In this document: positions 22,816 through 34,569 of the stretch, piece after piece
Numbering within the stretch: position 1 is the first letter of the stretch
Layout: the number at the start of each line of letters is the position of its first letter
Assembly (NCBI GenBank): GCA_038030265.1
Contig: CM075943.1
Span: 1,302,001-1,366,000 of the forward strand
Direction: 5' to 3'
Length of the DNA: 64,000 nt
DNA from: Corythucha ciliata
Taxonomy: Eukaryota > Arthropoda > Insecta > Hemiptera > Tingidae
Position numbers and translations under genes: made by a program
Notes under the pieces: model-generated
The model's database searches: none
What the model saw: the letters and a program-made list of their open reading frames with translations, nothing else
Told to the model about the DNA's origin: nothing

Positions 22816-24269
22816 TGTAAGTCTTTCACATAGGTTGGAAGCCTTTAGTTTTGAAAATAAGGGAAAAGAGGTGCATGCGTTTACTGCATGCTGATGATGG
22901 ATTTGTCCACTTGCTTAGGCACAAAATGACCGTTTTCCCTCTAAAACTGCAAAATAATTTTGTAAAATCAAACTTACGCTGCCATAATTGGAATAATAAT
23001 TTAGCGCGCGTGACAACGAGAAAATGGACAAGCTGGCATCCAAGTTGTTAATCCAAAGTTTGAGGTTCACAATGTTACTAGAAGTTGGTTTTAAGACGCA
23101 CTATTTTTGCGTGAATGCAATACTTCCCCATTCTTAAAAGTTGAGGAAGTGAAAATGCACAATTTACCAACCCAAGCGCAGAACGAAGCGAGAAAGATTA
23201 TTCGCAGAGCTAATAAAATAACTTGAAAGAACTCAAAAACACCTGGCGACCAGGCGACCAGAGAGTCTCTATGTACAAGGGGCTCGTTCATTACTCCCCG
23301 GCTTTTCTGGGTGTCGTAGGAGTTTTCAAAATTGCCCGAGAGGAGGAGTTTGAAGCGCGGGGTAATGATGGTTGTAAGGGGTGCAGGAACGTGTCCTCTT
23401 TTCTAGAAGTGCTTACAATCCCACGTTTTGCTTAATTTTTTTTTTTTTTTTTTTTTTCATGAGAGAGGCTCTTATAGAGCTGGTATGATGAGTCAGGTGA
23501 CTAATACCTCACGCTCTTTTGCAAGAAATTATATATTTTTTTCCGCAATATACTCTCCCCCTAAGTAATTATTATTGTATTTCCCCCCCAAACTAGCCGT
23601 ACGTTGCAAGCAACTCTTTCAAAACTGTTTTGAGAGGTCTTCAAAACTTTAGCATAATTAAAAACAGCACGCACATTCTTCATCCCTCATTGTTTTAAAA
23701 TACTTGTTTATCAAGTGAGACGTTTCCTTGTTAGCTGAAGGCATTATTGACGCTTCATAGCAAATTTTACTTTCGCATTGGTGATCAAGTAGCTGACCAC
23801 TAACGTTTGTTCTGAATGGTGAAGGGTTGTTCATAGTTTTTTTTTTTATTTGAACGCAACAAGGTGTTTGGGTCGATGATTCATAGACTTCAGGTCATAT
23901 TTCAGCCGGAAAATTAAGTAGAATCTGCACCTTACGACATTCACTGCTTTAACTGAAAATATGAGGCGGTTGTTTGCTGTTCCTTCCACACCTCCCACTC
24001 CTCTTCTTTTTTTTCTCTCTTAACCCGCTTTTAAATGAGCTGAAAGACATGGTCTGTGAAACCTTCATTGTCGCGGTTTAATTTCCACTCACTCACCCCC
24101 TGTGCGAGCTGGAGGAACGGAAAAGGCTTCGTTGAATGGATGAAGCTAATTAAGGACAAGGCGAAGAGGAGGATGAGTGCGAGGGTAAATCATTTCTCAC
24201 CGGGCACATCAACGTTCGTTGCTTACAATGATAGTCCCTCGTATATTATTCCCTTTTTCTTCAAGATTT
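22816..24269. other. Non-coding region
   Basis: No gene is supported. It contains a T23 run (23429-23458 region) followed by a short hairpin-like sequence (gaggctcttatagagct). No protein domain was recognised in any frame. Confidence 0.4.
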
Positions 24270-24273
24270 ACCC

Positions 24274-24436
24274 TGTAGTGGAACAACATCCCACTAATAA
24301 TTGTTTATTTTTGTTGATGATTATTACTCATCTGACTAGAGTTTTTTTAAAAAAATAAGTAGTTCGGCTTTTGATTTTGTCTTATAAAAAAATAATAATT
24401 AGCGAATCAGTTACGCTCTAAACAACGTTCGTTAAA
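24274..24436 (+). repeat. 5' LTR of Gypsy-type element
   Basis: Begins TGTAGTGGAACAACATCCC and ends CAACGTTCGTTAAA. It differs from the 3' LTR by a few substitutions and A/T-run length changes. TATAAAA near 24386 could serve as TATA box. Confidence 0.85.
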
Positions 24437-24437
24437 T

Positions 24438-24455
24438 TGGTGACCCCGACATTGA
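24438..24455 (+). other. Primer-binding site, complementary to tRNA-Trp
   Basis: TGGTGACCCCGAC follows the 5' LTR after one base. Its complement GTCGGGGTCACCA matches the 3' end of eukaryotic tRNA-Trp including CCA. Confidence 0.65.
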
Positions 24456-24478
24456 AAAAGACGTGCTCTGACACCACG

Positions 24479-24775
24479 ATGTCTAGAACGGATCAAGACA
24501 CATCTCTTTTCCTCGACGACGCACCACCGCTTCTGTCCCCTCCAGTCCGTTGACGTCGTCACACTCAGTGTCGCTGAACGTCTTCCCACCTTCTGGAAAG
24601 CCGACTCCGAACTTTGGGTTCTGCAAGGCGAGACCGTCTTCACTTGTAACCGGATAACTAGTTCGACCCGCAAATTTCAAGAATGTGTAACGAAGTTCGA
24701 CTACGACGTCATGAAACAAATTGCCGAATTAGTTAAAAATCCTCCAACTCGCTTGCCAACGGTCAAAAATACACC
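24479..24775 (+). pseudogene. gag fragment (capsid N-terminus)
   Basis: An ATG at 24479 starts a short frame that ends at an in-frame TGA at ~24550. In a neighbouring frame, sequence reading RLPTFWKADSELWVLQGETVF then KFDYDVMKQIAELVKNPPT matches the capsid start common in insect Gypsy-type gag proteins (P-FW---P-LWF-QLE). It therefore carries a frameshift. The sequence then jumps directly towards integrase. Confidence 0.6.
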
Positions 24776-24809
24776 GCCACACGTCGACTCCTCTCGCAAC
24801 TATTCCACC

Positions 24810-25440
24810 CGCCGGTCGATTTGAGCACATTCATTGTGACATAGTCGGTCCTTTACCCGTCTCGGATGGCAACCACTACATCCTTACCATGACAGAGCTA
24901 CTCGCTGGCCCGAAGCACTCCCTATCCCTGAAATATCCGCCGACACAGTAGCTGCATCGATTTACTCGGGGTGGATAGCTCGTTTTGGCGTACCCATTCG
25001 CATTACAACTGATCAAGGCCGACAATTTGAAAGTCATTTATTTGCTAAATTTTCTCGTTTACTCGGCATCGAAAGATGCAGAACAACAGCGTATCACCCC
25101 CAAGCTAATGGTTTCGTTGAACGTTGGCATCGGACCCTGAAGGCATCCCTCATGGCTCATCAGTCGAAATGGTCACAAACACCCCCCCCCCCCACTGTTC
25201 TTCTCGGACTTCGCTCAGCTCTGCGCGACGAAATCGGAGCTAGTTGCGCACAAGCCGTTTACGGTCAACCACTTCGTCTGCCAGGCGAATTTTTTGAACC
25301 GTCGCTGTCGTCTTCAACCACTCTAACAGCCGATTCAATTAAATCCCCATTTTCGACCTGCACAATTTGGAACTTCCACCCGACCTACTTTTCGTCACAT
25401 AGAGACTTGGACTCGAGTGACTAAGTTTTTGTCAGACAAG
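24810..25440 (+). pseudogene. Integrase core fragment
   Basis: The catalytic D,D,E core is visible. The first Asp is in FEHIHCDIVGPLP, the second in RITTDQGRQFESHLF, and the Glu in TAYHPQANGFVERWHRTLK. A ~4-nt deletion after YILTM shifts the frame before TRWPEALPIP. A C12 run (25192-25203) interrupts it again near KWSQTP. The N-terminal HHCC finger is absent because of the internal deletion. The tail QAVYGQPLRLPGEFF is typical of Gypsy integrases. Confidence 0.82.
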
Positions 25441-25729
25441 ACCGTGTGTCACCTCCTCTCACTCCTCCCTATTCTAGACCGTTTAAAGGTCTCGAACGTG
25501 GTCCGAAAACTTTCAAGATTCAACTTTCCGATCCTATAGTCGCACATCAGTCGTATATCGCTGGATCGCCTCAAGCCAGCGCATCTCATACAAGATGAAA
25601 ATGACCAGACACCGCTATCAGTAGTCGACACCTCGCATATACCTGCTCCAGTCGTACGAGCTACGCAAAAGACGCGACCGTCACATACCTAGTCGAAAAG
25701 AAAGTTCGTTTTTCTAATGTCATCGACAT

Positions 25730-25742
25730 TAGGGGGAAGTGA
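25730..25742 (+). other. Polypurine tract
   Basis: AGGGGGAAGTGA immediately precedes the 3' LTR, the expected position of the plus-strand primer. Confidence 0.6.
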
Positions 25743-25899
25743 TGTAGTGGAACAACATCCCACTAATAATTGTTTATTTTTGTTGATGATTATTACTCAT
25801 CTGACTAGAGTTTAAAAAAAAAATAAATAGTTCGGCTTTTGATTTTGTCTTATAAAAAAATAATGCGAATCAATTACGCTCTAAACAACGTTCGCTAAA
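25743..25899 (+). repeat. 3' LTR of Gypsy-type element
   Basis: Begins TGTAGTGG and ends CGTTCGCTAAA, followed by the ACCC target duplication. Close match to the 5' LTR. Confidence 0.85.
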
Positions 25900-25903
25900 A
25901 CCC

Positions 25904-28900
25904 AAAGGGAGAAACAAATCTAAGGCTATTTATTATAATTTTAAAAGGGCTTTCTCGTTTAAAATACAAATTTGAACCCAACCAAACATTAATTATTGTT
26001 GATCTCACTCAAGAATTTTTCATGAGACGCCAAAGGGGGACATATAAGAAGGAATTTCCACTTAGCAAATTCCAAATACGCATCCCAAAGCGACTGGATG
26101 TAGACCCATTCTAAGACTTGAGACTTTTGAGCTCACTGTGAATTTCCCGGAATTCCTTTTACATGAGATGTAACGCTTAGGTTGGTGGGGTGAAGGGAGG
26201 ATAGTAATTGAAGAAAACCACCCTTTTATTTTTTCAATGAATGTGAGGAGATCAAGGGATTTCCCATTTTCTTTTCAAGTTTCTGTCCTAAGCCTCAAGA
26301 TCAATTTAGGCATAATCCTCGAGGGAATCGAGATCTCATCATAAACCATTAAGACGGTTATTACGAAATGTTTTTATCCGAAGGAATTCCTCTTTTCATC
26401 ATTCTCTTCCCTTCCATTATCTCTTTTACAATGAAACAGCCTTCTTTTGGAAGCCACAATTAAGATAAAATTATAGGAAGCTACTGTGAATTTGTTGTTG
26501 ACCCTTTAGTTACTTTACCCTTTACTTACACTTGACTTTTATTTACAGTAAAATGTATGCAAATCAATTATTCAGTTTAGAGAACCTATAGTTACACACA
26601 GGTATTGACATTACCCACCATATGTGGTCCTTTAGAGAGCGAAGGGCTTGTGATTGGTTGGTGAGCGCAACCTACATGACCGGAGCAGTAAATGAGAGAT
26701 ATAAGTTCAATTTCATCCCTATGTGCAGGGGGGACCAAACATGGCGGACTGTCAGTACTCGTAGGAACTTATAGAGCCTTATCATTACTGCTGATAAACA
26801 CATGTCGAAGCGCACAAAAAACTGGTGCGGCAAAGTGAAGACCCCCCTCTTAGCGACGCGACGGCGGCGGGAAGCCCACGAAAAATCCAGCAGCCGCAGT
26901 ACGTGCGGCGCGTTTTCGGCCGCAGTACGTAGCCAAAAACCGAAGTTTTGTCATGTTGCCAGATATTTTTCACACGTAAATAATGATCATGAAACTCACT
27001 CACACTAAATTCGATAATCGCGGTAAAATTTTGGTAATTTCCGCGATCTGATTCATTGGCTCTCAAACAGGTTTTGGACAATGGGCAGATATTCGTATTT
27101 TGGTGAAAAACAACCCATTTGAGAAGGTTCGTATTTTGAATGAAAACATTTCTTAGTATTTAAGTTTCCTGCAATGATCAATGGCAAACAACTAGTTTAT
27201 CTCTCGACCTTTACGACGAGTGTCTTATTCACGTTGCTGCATTCCGTGGTTTTATGGTTACATAAATTGGATTAATCGCCACTCTTATATGAAAAGAGCA
27301 AAATGGGGGAAGCAGACCGGAGACATACGTTTTCCTTAATTTGTAGCGGGTGTCTTCCCCTCCCCTCCTCCCTGCCTTCTAGAACAAAACTCTTTGTTTC
27401 ACGTCTGGGTACAGATAGGCAAGAATAGTGAGGTGTTGCCCACTTCATTTGACTAAGTAGCAAGTAGGCCCTCAAGAGACACATGATTATAAAGTAGTGG
27501 CAATGTGTGCGCTTTTCTCGCGAATATTTATGCGTTTGGCTTAGTGCAGAACGAAGGTACTTAACACCTTTTTAGTGATAGAGAGAAAGAGACAGTGTGG
27601 GAGGGAAAGAGTCAAGAATGAAAATGCACCGGGTGTATTGATTGAACCCTCTGGGAAGAAGAAAAATGCTGACATATGGGTCAGGGAATATCAAGCCACA
27701 ACTTACCTCTTAATCTTTTCTCCATTATCCCTTTTACTTATTTTCTCACCTTTTGAAATGCTTACAAAGGAGTTTCTATACTTACCTGAAATAAAATAAG
27801 TAAAAATTATTAGATTACGCTTAAAAAATTGTCTATTTAGCAATTGAAGAGTCCTTAGGAGTGGTGATGGGAAACAGTAAGACAGAAGAAAACAAGGGCA
27901 GTTTACGTCATTAACACGTCGATTGATAAGAGAAAGAAATGCTAGAATAATTGACCTTTCGTGAGGCTAATAATGTCCATGTCTAAAAAAATAGCTGTAT
28001 AGACGTTTCATTGGGAGAGAAGCTTTTATTCGATATTTTTCTGGGATAAATTTTTGTGTAAATCAGGGTTAAAGAAAAGAAGCGTATGGTGAAAATATCA
28101 CGTTTAACATCAATGCATTGTAATTCGCTTCTATTCAGTTTTTTTTTTCATCAACCATAGAATTAAATAAAGTACCTGAGGTAAATTTTTCAAGGTAAAG
28201 AACATCTTGGCATTTTATTTATAATATTTTCGCGGGTTTCCTTGGGGAATAGCCAATTGACCGCCTACCTCTTCAACAAAGGAGAGGGTGAGGGCAAGAG
28301 AGTTTCTTGTCATCCTAAAATTATTTCAATCCCTTCAAGAGAGAACGGACTTGAATATTTCCTCACCCGCACTTCTTCTTTCGTTGATTATTCTTTGCCT
28401 TGGTAGAAAATGTTGACTTTAAAATGTCGCACTCGAGTGGCACTTGAATTTATAAGGAAAGTGGCAGGGATACAGGGAGACAGTTTGCATAGTTGCAGAT
28501 AGTGCAACTTGAATTTAGCTCCTTACACTCACACATACGTTTAGGACTCAGAAAAAAATAAACAGATTTCTCATTAAACTGTTTTTTTCCCACACTGCTC
28601 GTGGTGCAGACTCGTTCGGAGAGTCTATACATAGGAAATAGTTAGATAGAGGGGCGGAGTTACTTCGAACTCTCAAACTCCATTATCCTAGTGGGGGTGG
28701 TCTTTATCGTGAGCAAATATTCGCTTAGGCAAAAAAGGTCTTCTTCTGAAAAAATAAATAAATAAATAAAAATACTAGTAACAATAAGGGAGTCCAATAT
28801 AGGAAAATAGCTTCTGCATAAAATCATTTTATGGAAATTGAATAATCGAAGGAGAGATTCGAACGCGATTTGTGTTGCTTCTTTGATAACAACTAATAAA

Positions 28901-29620
28901 TTTAGGGGCTGGAGAAAAAGAATCAGAACGTCAAAAATAGTAACTTCACGCGTCATGGGGATACAATGAATTATTGGACGACCATTACGTGATGTTACCT
29001 CACTCTTTCATAGAGAAAGTTCGGTGTTATCTACTCCTTGGCGACCCTTTACAGAAAGTTGAATTGGCTGGAAGACTTTTGTGGCTTGCTATCGTTAAAT
29101 AACGTGACGATTCATCAAAATTAATCTTTGATAAATTAATAATTGGCAATTATTATTATTGTGTCGATTAGACTAGGCGAACAATCACTGGAGCATTATT
29201 CACTGACGCGATATCAGCAACAGTTACAAATCTGTTCCAACCTTGAATAATCTTGTGTTGAAAATAGTGCAAACTGCTGTTAATTTTTGAACCAATGTGA
29301 CCGTTTTTTGACGAATAACTGTGAGATTTGAATCAAGCTTATTGCGTTTGTGCTGGTGAGCTGGTTTGTGTGTGGTGTGGTGTGCTGATTTGTGAGCTGG
29401 TTACTACTGTGGTTGGGGTGTGTGCTTAGTGCGTTTTGTGGTTAGGGGCTTTTAGTGTTTGTCTGTGGTTAGAACTTCTTTAATACTACTAATTTTCAAA
29501 GTTGTTTTTAATTTGTTGAATAAGTAGGGGTATTCATGAAAAATGTTAAACCTTGTATTTGTTATAATGCTAAATTCCGAACAGATAGGTAAGGCCGTAG
29601 AAACGGAGAAACTGAACTGG
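25904..29620. other. Non-coding region
   Basis: No intact gene was found. Positions 26620-26760 look promoter-like (GATTGGTTGG CCAAT-type box, and AACATGGCGGAC resembling a YY1 site at a start codon), but the frame MADCQYS ends at once. A possible THAP remnant follows (26814-26900). A GT-rich tract (29340-29460) lies just upstream of the LINE leader and could belong to it. Confidence 0.35.
26814..26900 (+). pseudogene. Possible decayed THAP-finger fragment
   Basis: The frame KRTKNWCGKVK, then after a shift GGGKPTKNP, resembles RRKKWQ and GGGWKPTKYS of the THAP exon at 39745-39900. The DNA string ggaagcccacgaaa is shared. The zinc-binding cysteines cannot be placed, so this is a weak call. 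Confidence 0.25.
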
Positions 29621-29627
29621 CCCCTGT

Positions 29628-29690
29628 GGGTGGGGGGTTAGAGTACACCCAACGTATCTCCTGCGTGTCGTAAGAGGCGACTAAAAGGAG
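29628..29690 (+). ncRNA. Structured 5' leader of the LINE
   Basis: Three short stems can be drawn: GGGTG (29628-29632) with CACCC (29646-29650), CTCCT (29658-29662) with AGGAG (29686-29690), and, nested in the latter, GTCG (29667-29670) with CGAC (29678-29681) around a TAAGAGG loop. I recall the motif CGTGTCGTAAGAGGCGACTAAA as recurrent in insect LINE leaders. Function is unknown. A self-cleaving ribozyme or internal promoter role is conceivable but not shown. Confidence 0.4.
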
Positions 29691-30035
29691 CGGGTAGACG
29701 GTCCCGTTAGCCTTGAAAGGCAGTCGTATAAGGGAGCATACCCCGACAGAAAAGCCGGAGGTCGGGCTTCGGAGCTATAGGCATCCCGAACTTCACAGGG
29801 TGACGCCTTGTCGTCACTACGGGCCTGGCAAACCCGGAGTCTGTAGCCTAGATGTAGGGAAAGCTCCCAGCCTTGCCCTTGAACCCTTCCTACATCCTTT
29901 TTCCTTCACTTCTTTCCACTAGGAACGGATCAATCATTTGGTAACAACTGGACAGAAGTGGACATTCATGGAAGCAGGGTTTGAGATATCTCGCCCGCCC
30001 TGGCGGTAGGATAAAAACGCACCCAATAAATCAAA

Positions 30036-31608
30036 ATGGATAATCAAGAAGAAATATCTGCCGGACTGATTTATGGGAACCCAGGGGGAAGTCAGGACCC
30101 ACTGGGCGACACTGGCGAGTTAACTGGAACATTCACTGGAAACAATACAAGCAATGACGGGGGCGTTGGAGAGACGGTCTCTGATGCTACTCTGAGCACA
30201 CCAATGTCTCAACCCAAGCGGAAGGAGAGCTTGGGAGAGCTTATAAATCGTACTCCTTATTTGAGTGAAGCTTTGGGAAAAATTAGGAAAGAGAAAGGAT
30301 TGACCACTAGCACAGTATCCCTTGGTGCTGCCATTGGGTCAGAATCTGAGAGAAAATGAAAATATATTATGGAACCATTCCAACCTGGAGATAGCGGTAT
30401 CGCCCCTAAACACTAAGTTAAGAAAGCGAAGCAAACATCTCCGAAAAACTCGCAGCAGCCTAACCCTGGGAAAACAACTAGGATAGGCCTTGATGGAGAT
30501 TACGACAAATTCATTGTAATAAAATCTTCTGGGAGCACTTTTAAGGATATTTCTATCTTTAAAATATGTAAAGAAATTGAAGGGAAAGTAGAAAAAGTGG
30601 CGTCAATAAGGAAAATGAGGGACGGTAACCTAATGGTGGAAGCCGTGGACCGTCAGCAAGCCGAGAAGTTGAAGACATTAAGCTCCGTAACGGAACAAGA
30701 TGTCCAAGCGGATGCACCCTCAAGCCTGAATACGACAAAAGGAGTAATATCGCATCATGAGATAATTTTTGCTGAAGATGATGAGATTGCGGATGCGTTA
30801 GTGGGATTTGGGGTGGTTAATGTCTCTATAATTAAAAAGAACGTAAATGGAGCCAAAGTAAACACTAGTACAGCAATTCTCACTTTTAAAGGAGGGGAAT
30901 TGCCACAGGTTGTTGAAGCTGCCTCGATTAGATTTAGAGTACGCCCCTAAATACCAACACCGAGTACGTGTGTTAAGTGTCAGAAGTATGGACACAGACA
31001 AGATACCTGCAGAGCCGCGGTAGCGATCTGTCGGTGCGGTAAGCCGAAACACGAGGATAGATGTGTTGCTCCATTCACTTGTGTAAATTGCAAGGGTGAC
31101 AACAAATTCAAGAGAGTGTCAAGTTTTACAAAGAGAAAAGGAAATTTTGGCTATGAAAGTGAAACTGAAGTGCTCATACTTTGAGGCTAAGAGAAAGATG
31201 GAAGAAGGATATGTAAGGCAGGGAACATCCTACTCCAATGCCGCAGCCGACTTCCCGTTATTGACAGGGACCCAATTTAAACAAAAAGAGGCTGGCTCCA
31301 GATTGTCTAGAGCTTTATTTAAAAATAAAGCTAAGGCACGAGATACAGAAGAGGCCTCTTACGACACAGCTGAAGCATCAGGTAGCGATTTCAGCGGGAA
31401 AACGTTCATAGACGAGCTGGATATGGAGAACAAGGGTAGAAGAGTAACCCGTTCGCAAACTCTTAAGGTAGCGAAATCAAAGTCTAAAGAGTTGAAAATA
31501 GGTAAGACTCCCCATAACGATGAAGCTGAAGAACAAGAGAACGAGAATGCCACAGACGAATCAAAAAACGAGGTTAAAAGTAAAATCTCAAAATGTCGCG
31601 AAGAATAG
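30036..31608 (+). pseudogene. LINE ORF1 (nucleic-acid-binding, zinc knuckles), broken
   Basis: The start is ATG at 30036 (MDNQEEISAGLIYG). The N-terminal third is low-complexity Ser/Thr/Gly-rich. The C-terminal core has CVKCQKYGHRQDTC (CX2CX4HX4C), then CRCGKPKHEDRC, then CVNCKG. The third knuckle's His is lost at a small frameshift near 31095, after which TTNSRECQVLQREKE resumes. Other lesions: a frameshift or stop near 30357-30420, and TAA at ~30948 in place of a Tyr-like position (RVRP-stop-IPTPS). The tail is Lys/Glu-rich. The protein would coat LINE RNA in the RNP. Confidence 0.75.
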
Positions 31609-31656
31609 AGTGGATCGTCAACAGACTTCAAATAATAAGGATGGTACATAGATCCA

Positions 31657-31930
31657 ATGATTATAGTTATATATATATACTATGGGTGTATATATACGTA
31701 CATTTTGATATTTATTTATTTTTCTTCGCCATTTTTTTTTAATTACTGTTTGCTGTTTTATTGTTTTGTTGTTATTATTGTTTTATTTTATGTATATATT
31801 TATTTAATTTTATATATATATGTTTGTTTATTTCTTTGTTTGTTTATTTATTTGTTTGTTATAAATTTTGCTTTGTCTACTATTTTGGTGGTCCGCATGT
31901 ACTCGACTTGGGAAGGGTGTTGTGGTGTTA
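31657..31930. repeat. AT-rich low-complexity spacer between ORF1 and ORF2
   Basis: Tracts of TATATA, (TTTG)n and (TTTA)n fill the space. The open frame read across it is a hydrophobic artefact of T-rich sequence. Confidence 0.6.
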
Positions 31931-31948
31931 TAATTTGCTTCAACTCTA

Positions 31949-32590
31949 ATGATCAAGGATAACATATTCATGCAATGGAATATACGAGGAATATTCTGTC
32001 ATTCTGATGAATTGAGAAACCTACTACTCCAGTATGATCCACTTATCATTGCACTGCAAGAAACGCATCTGAAACCGTCTCAAACGTATAAATGTGACTC
32101 ATATGTGGTTATCCATAAGAATGAACCCGTCCATCATGGAGGTAGAAGTCACGGAGGAGTCGCTTTGCTCGTTAAAGAATCGCTTCATCCAGTGGTATTT
32201 CCTCTAAACACTAGTCTCCAAGCTATTGCAGTGCAGATTGAATACCCCATCCGTTTAACCATTTGCTGTTTATACCTACCAAACACATCATGGGCGGAAA
32301 GTGAAGTAACCACCCTCCTTAAATCCTTGCCGTCTCCTGCGTTGGTCATGGCTGATATCAACCTGCATCATGCTGCATGGGGCTCCAGCCATAATTCGAC
32401 CAAAGGCGTAATATTTGAAAAAATCCTTCAGCAAGTGCCCCTTGTACCTCTGAACAATGGCTCCCCAACACACTTTACATCGGCTACAGGCAGTTTTAGT
32501 GCGATTGACGTAAGTCTTGTTCACCCTCGCTTAGTTCCTGATTTCGATTGGCACACGCAAGATGACTTGTCACATTGCCGGGGCGGATAA
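31949..32590 (+). pseudogene. LINE ORF2 start: AP endonuclease, truncated
   Basis: FMQWNIRGIFCHSDEL opens the endonuclease, LIIALQETHL carries the catalytic Glu, GGRSHGGVALLVKESL and CCLYLPN follow, then MADINLHHAAWGSS and SAIDVSLVHPRL. The frame is undamaged up to DDLSHC, where SDH should follow; instead it runs into unrelated sequence and stops at 32590. RT is absent. The second position in MADIN replaces the more usual GDxN Gly. Confidence 0.78.
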
Positions 32591-32639
32591 CTCTATGAGC
32601 CCCCTTAGTATCTGCTCTTTTTTATAATGCTTTTTCTCA

Positions 32640-33600
32640 CTTTTAGCCACAAATAAGTTGCATTGAGAAGCCGAGAATCGGCGTGTTTTCAATTTTGAAC
32701 ATTTATTGGAATTTTTGTCCATTTTATCCGCGAATTAGCGCCTGTTCTCAGCTTGCAGCTGGGAATTAGCACTTTTCTGAAATTGCACGTGAAATTATAT
32801 CATTTAGGTCATTATTCCATGAATTAGCGATTTTTATCAATTTTTGCTACAAATTGGCGTTTTGCTCAATTTTTAACCGCAAATTAGCCATTTTTATCAA
32901 TTTGAGCTGAAATTTAGAGTTTTCCTTAATTTTAGACGCGGTAATTAGTGATTTTTTCAATATTAGCCGCGAGTAAGGCGTTTGTTTTACATTTTAGCCC
33001 CACATTGGCTATTTCATTAAATTAAGGTTTTGGATTAGCCTCGAAATATCCTTTAGAAGATTCGGGTTGGTGTTTTCTCAATTTTAGCTGCGAATAAGTG
33101 TTTTTTTTTTTCATTTTTATCCGAAAATTAACGTTTTTCCTGCAGGTTATTGGCTAATTAGCGCTTTTACTCAATTACATGGACGCATTAGGCAAGTTTT
33201 CGTAATTTTTGCCGTGGGCTGGGCCCAAAAACAGCACAGCGGTTTTTTGGTAAATTTTAGACGTAAAATACCTCTATACACCGAGAATCAGCAATTTTAC
33301 TAAATTATGGTCTGAAAGTTTCATCGAGAAACAAGGAATGAGCGCTTTTTTTTTTAGTTTTAACCACGAATATTAGCACTTTTTCCAAGTTTTTTGCCGC
33401 CTACTCGCCCCAACATCGGCACATTAGAGCGCCTACTCAATTTTATTTGCTTAAGGACCTTAAATGAAACTTGGGAATCAGCGCATTTTCTCTATCTTAG
33501 CCGCGAATTTGCTTCCAGAAGGCACAAATTTTCTCATTTTTATCCGTCAGAATTGCGCTTTCTGTTAGCCAAACGTTCTATTCTCCAAGTTGGATGGGCT
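32640..33600 (+). repeat. Degenerate 30-nt tandem repeat (aattagcg type)
   Basis: Units of exactly 30 nt can be laid end to end around 32818-32910 with core aattagcgatttttctcaat followed by tttagccgca. Surrounding units drift to 29-33 nt. The same family lies inverted at 41080-41648 and 45238-45355, and in this orientation at 42190-44370. Confidence 0.75.
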
Positions 33601-34569
33601 GAAAATCGTCGGAAGGAGCCAAGTCACTGTCCAATCGTATACCAAAACTCCTTTTCACGTATCTAAATCTACGAACATGAACATAAATATCATCATTTTT
33701 TCATATTTTTGCTTTTCGTGTGCCCTCTCTGACAGGTGGCCCGGAACGGTCCGACCCCCTCGACCGTACCTCGAAACGCTATTGTTCACGGCATACTCTT
33801 GCTCTTTCACACTAAGTTTCTGCTCTGAATGGTGTGAAGACGCCATTTCATGGCCGATGTAGCGTCATTTATCTAGAAAACTGTGTCTTTAGGACTCAAA
33901 TTACTCGGGAAAATTAACCCAGAAACATTCTTTAAGAAGAGGCGGTAAATTTGGTAAAGGATTTGGAATTTTTGCCTCGAAGAATTGTATTTTTGCACAT
34001 GTAGGCATGATTGATTCGCAAAATGGTATTTTCTAGGTGGTGGGGGGGGGATGTAAATCTGAACTACTCAGATTCTTGCTCCCCCAATGCCTGCTGACTT
34101 CCGCCGCCACTGTGGCCGAGTACGGGCTCACTGATTGATTGATTGATATATGAGCAGCTTCACTGGCGAAACTATCAGATGCACCGTTGCCCTTTCGCAG
34201 GCTGATAACTGGATCTGGAGGTGAGAATCGCGTCAATTCACGGTCATCAAAGACAAAATTTGCACAGAAACGGCCACTATCTGTCAAAAAATGAATATCT
34301 GCTGGAAAACGGTCGTTTGTAGCCTTCTATTTCGGATTTCATGTCGAAAAACTGAAACTGCCCCCCCCCCCCCCGAAAAGTGATACTTTTGGATATAAAC
34401 TTCAAATTTTAGACCTAAGACAGTAAGCAGACCTGGCATTTCCTCTCCCACCATATAAGTCTGGAGCGGGCCAAGCACGGTTTGAGCTAGCCAAAACACA
34501 CGAAATTGCCCGTCGAACCTGCGAAAATGGGATTTTAGTGCGAGAAATCAGCAAAATCACATGATACAA
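33601..34569. other. Non-coding region
   Basis: No recognised gene. A minus-strand open frame at 34033-34287 lacks a domain. Contains G9 (34041 region) and C14 (34361-34374) runs. Confidence 0.35.

Larger units (their letters stand above)
24274..25899 (+). mobile_element. Internally deleted Gypsy-type LTR retrotransposon
   Basis: Two near-identical short LTRs (24274-24436 and 25743-25899) flank a ~1.3-kb interior. ACCC is duplicated on both sides (24270-24273 and 25900-25903), a 4-bp target-site duplication. The interior has a primer-binding site, the start of gag and an integrase core, but no protease, RT or RNase H, so the middle has been deleted. Frameshifts and a C12 run disrupt the rest. 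Such an element could move only with help in trans, if at all. Confidence 0.88.
29621..32579 (+). mobile_element. LINE with 5' leader, ORF1 and ORF2 endonuclease; 3' part missing
   Basis: A conserved leader (GCGTGTCGTAAGAGGCGACT), an ORF1 with zinc knuckles and an ORF2 starting with an AP endonuclease occur in the normal order. The element stops abruptly at ~32579, just before the SDH motif of the endonuclease, and a ~30-nt degenerate repeat follows. LINE insertions usually lose the 5' end; this one lost its 3' end, so a later deletion or rearrangement is likely. Best placed in the Jockey/I group. Confidence 0.78.

Noticed and set aside
26741..26766. ATGGCGGAC start with CCAAT-like and YY1-like promoter context
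   Set aside because: The frame stops after seven codons and no continuation could be found.
31657..31962. 101-codon Tyr/Ile/Phe-rich frame between LINE ORF1 and ORF2
   Set aside because: Pure low-complexity T-rich sequence; reads as a membrane protein only because of composition.
34033..34287. 84-codon minus-strand frame with complex composition
   Set aside because: No domain, no splice context and no supporting neighbour could be identified; it could be an exon but evidence is lacking.
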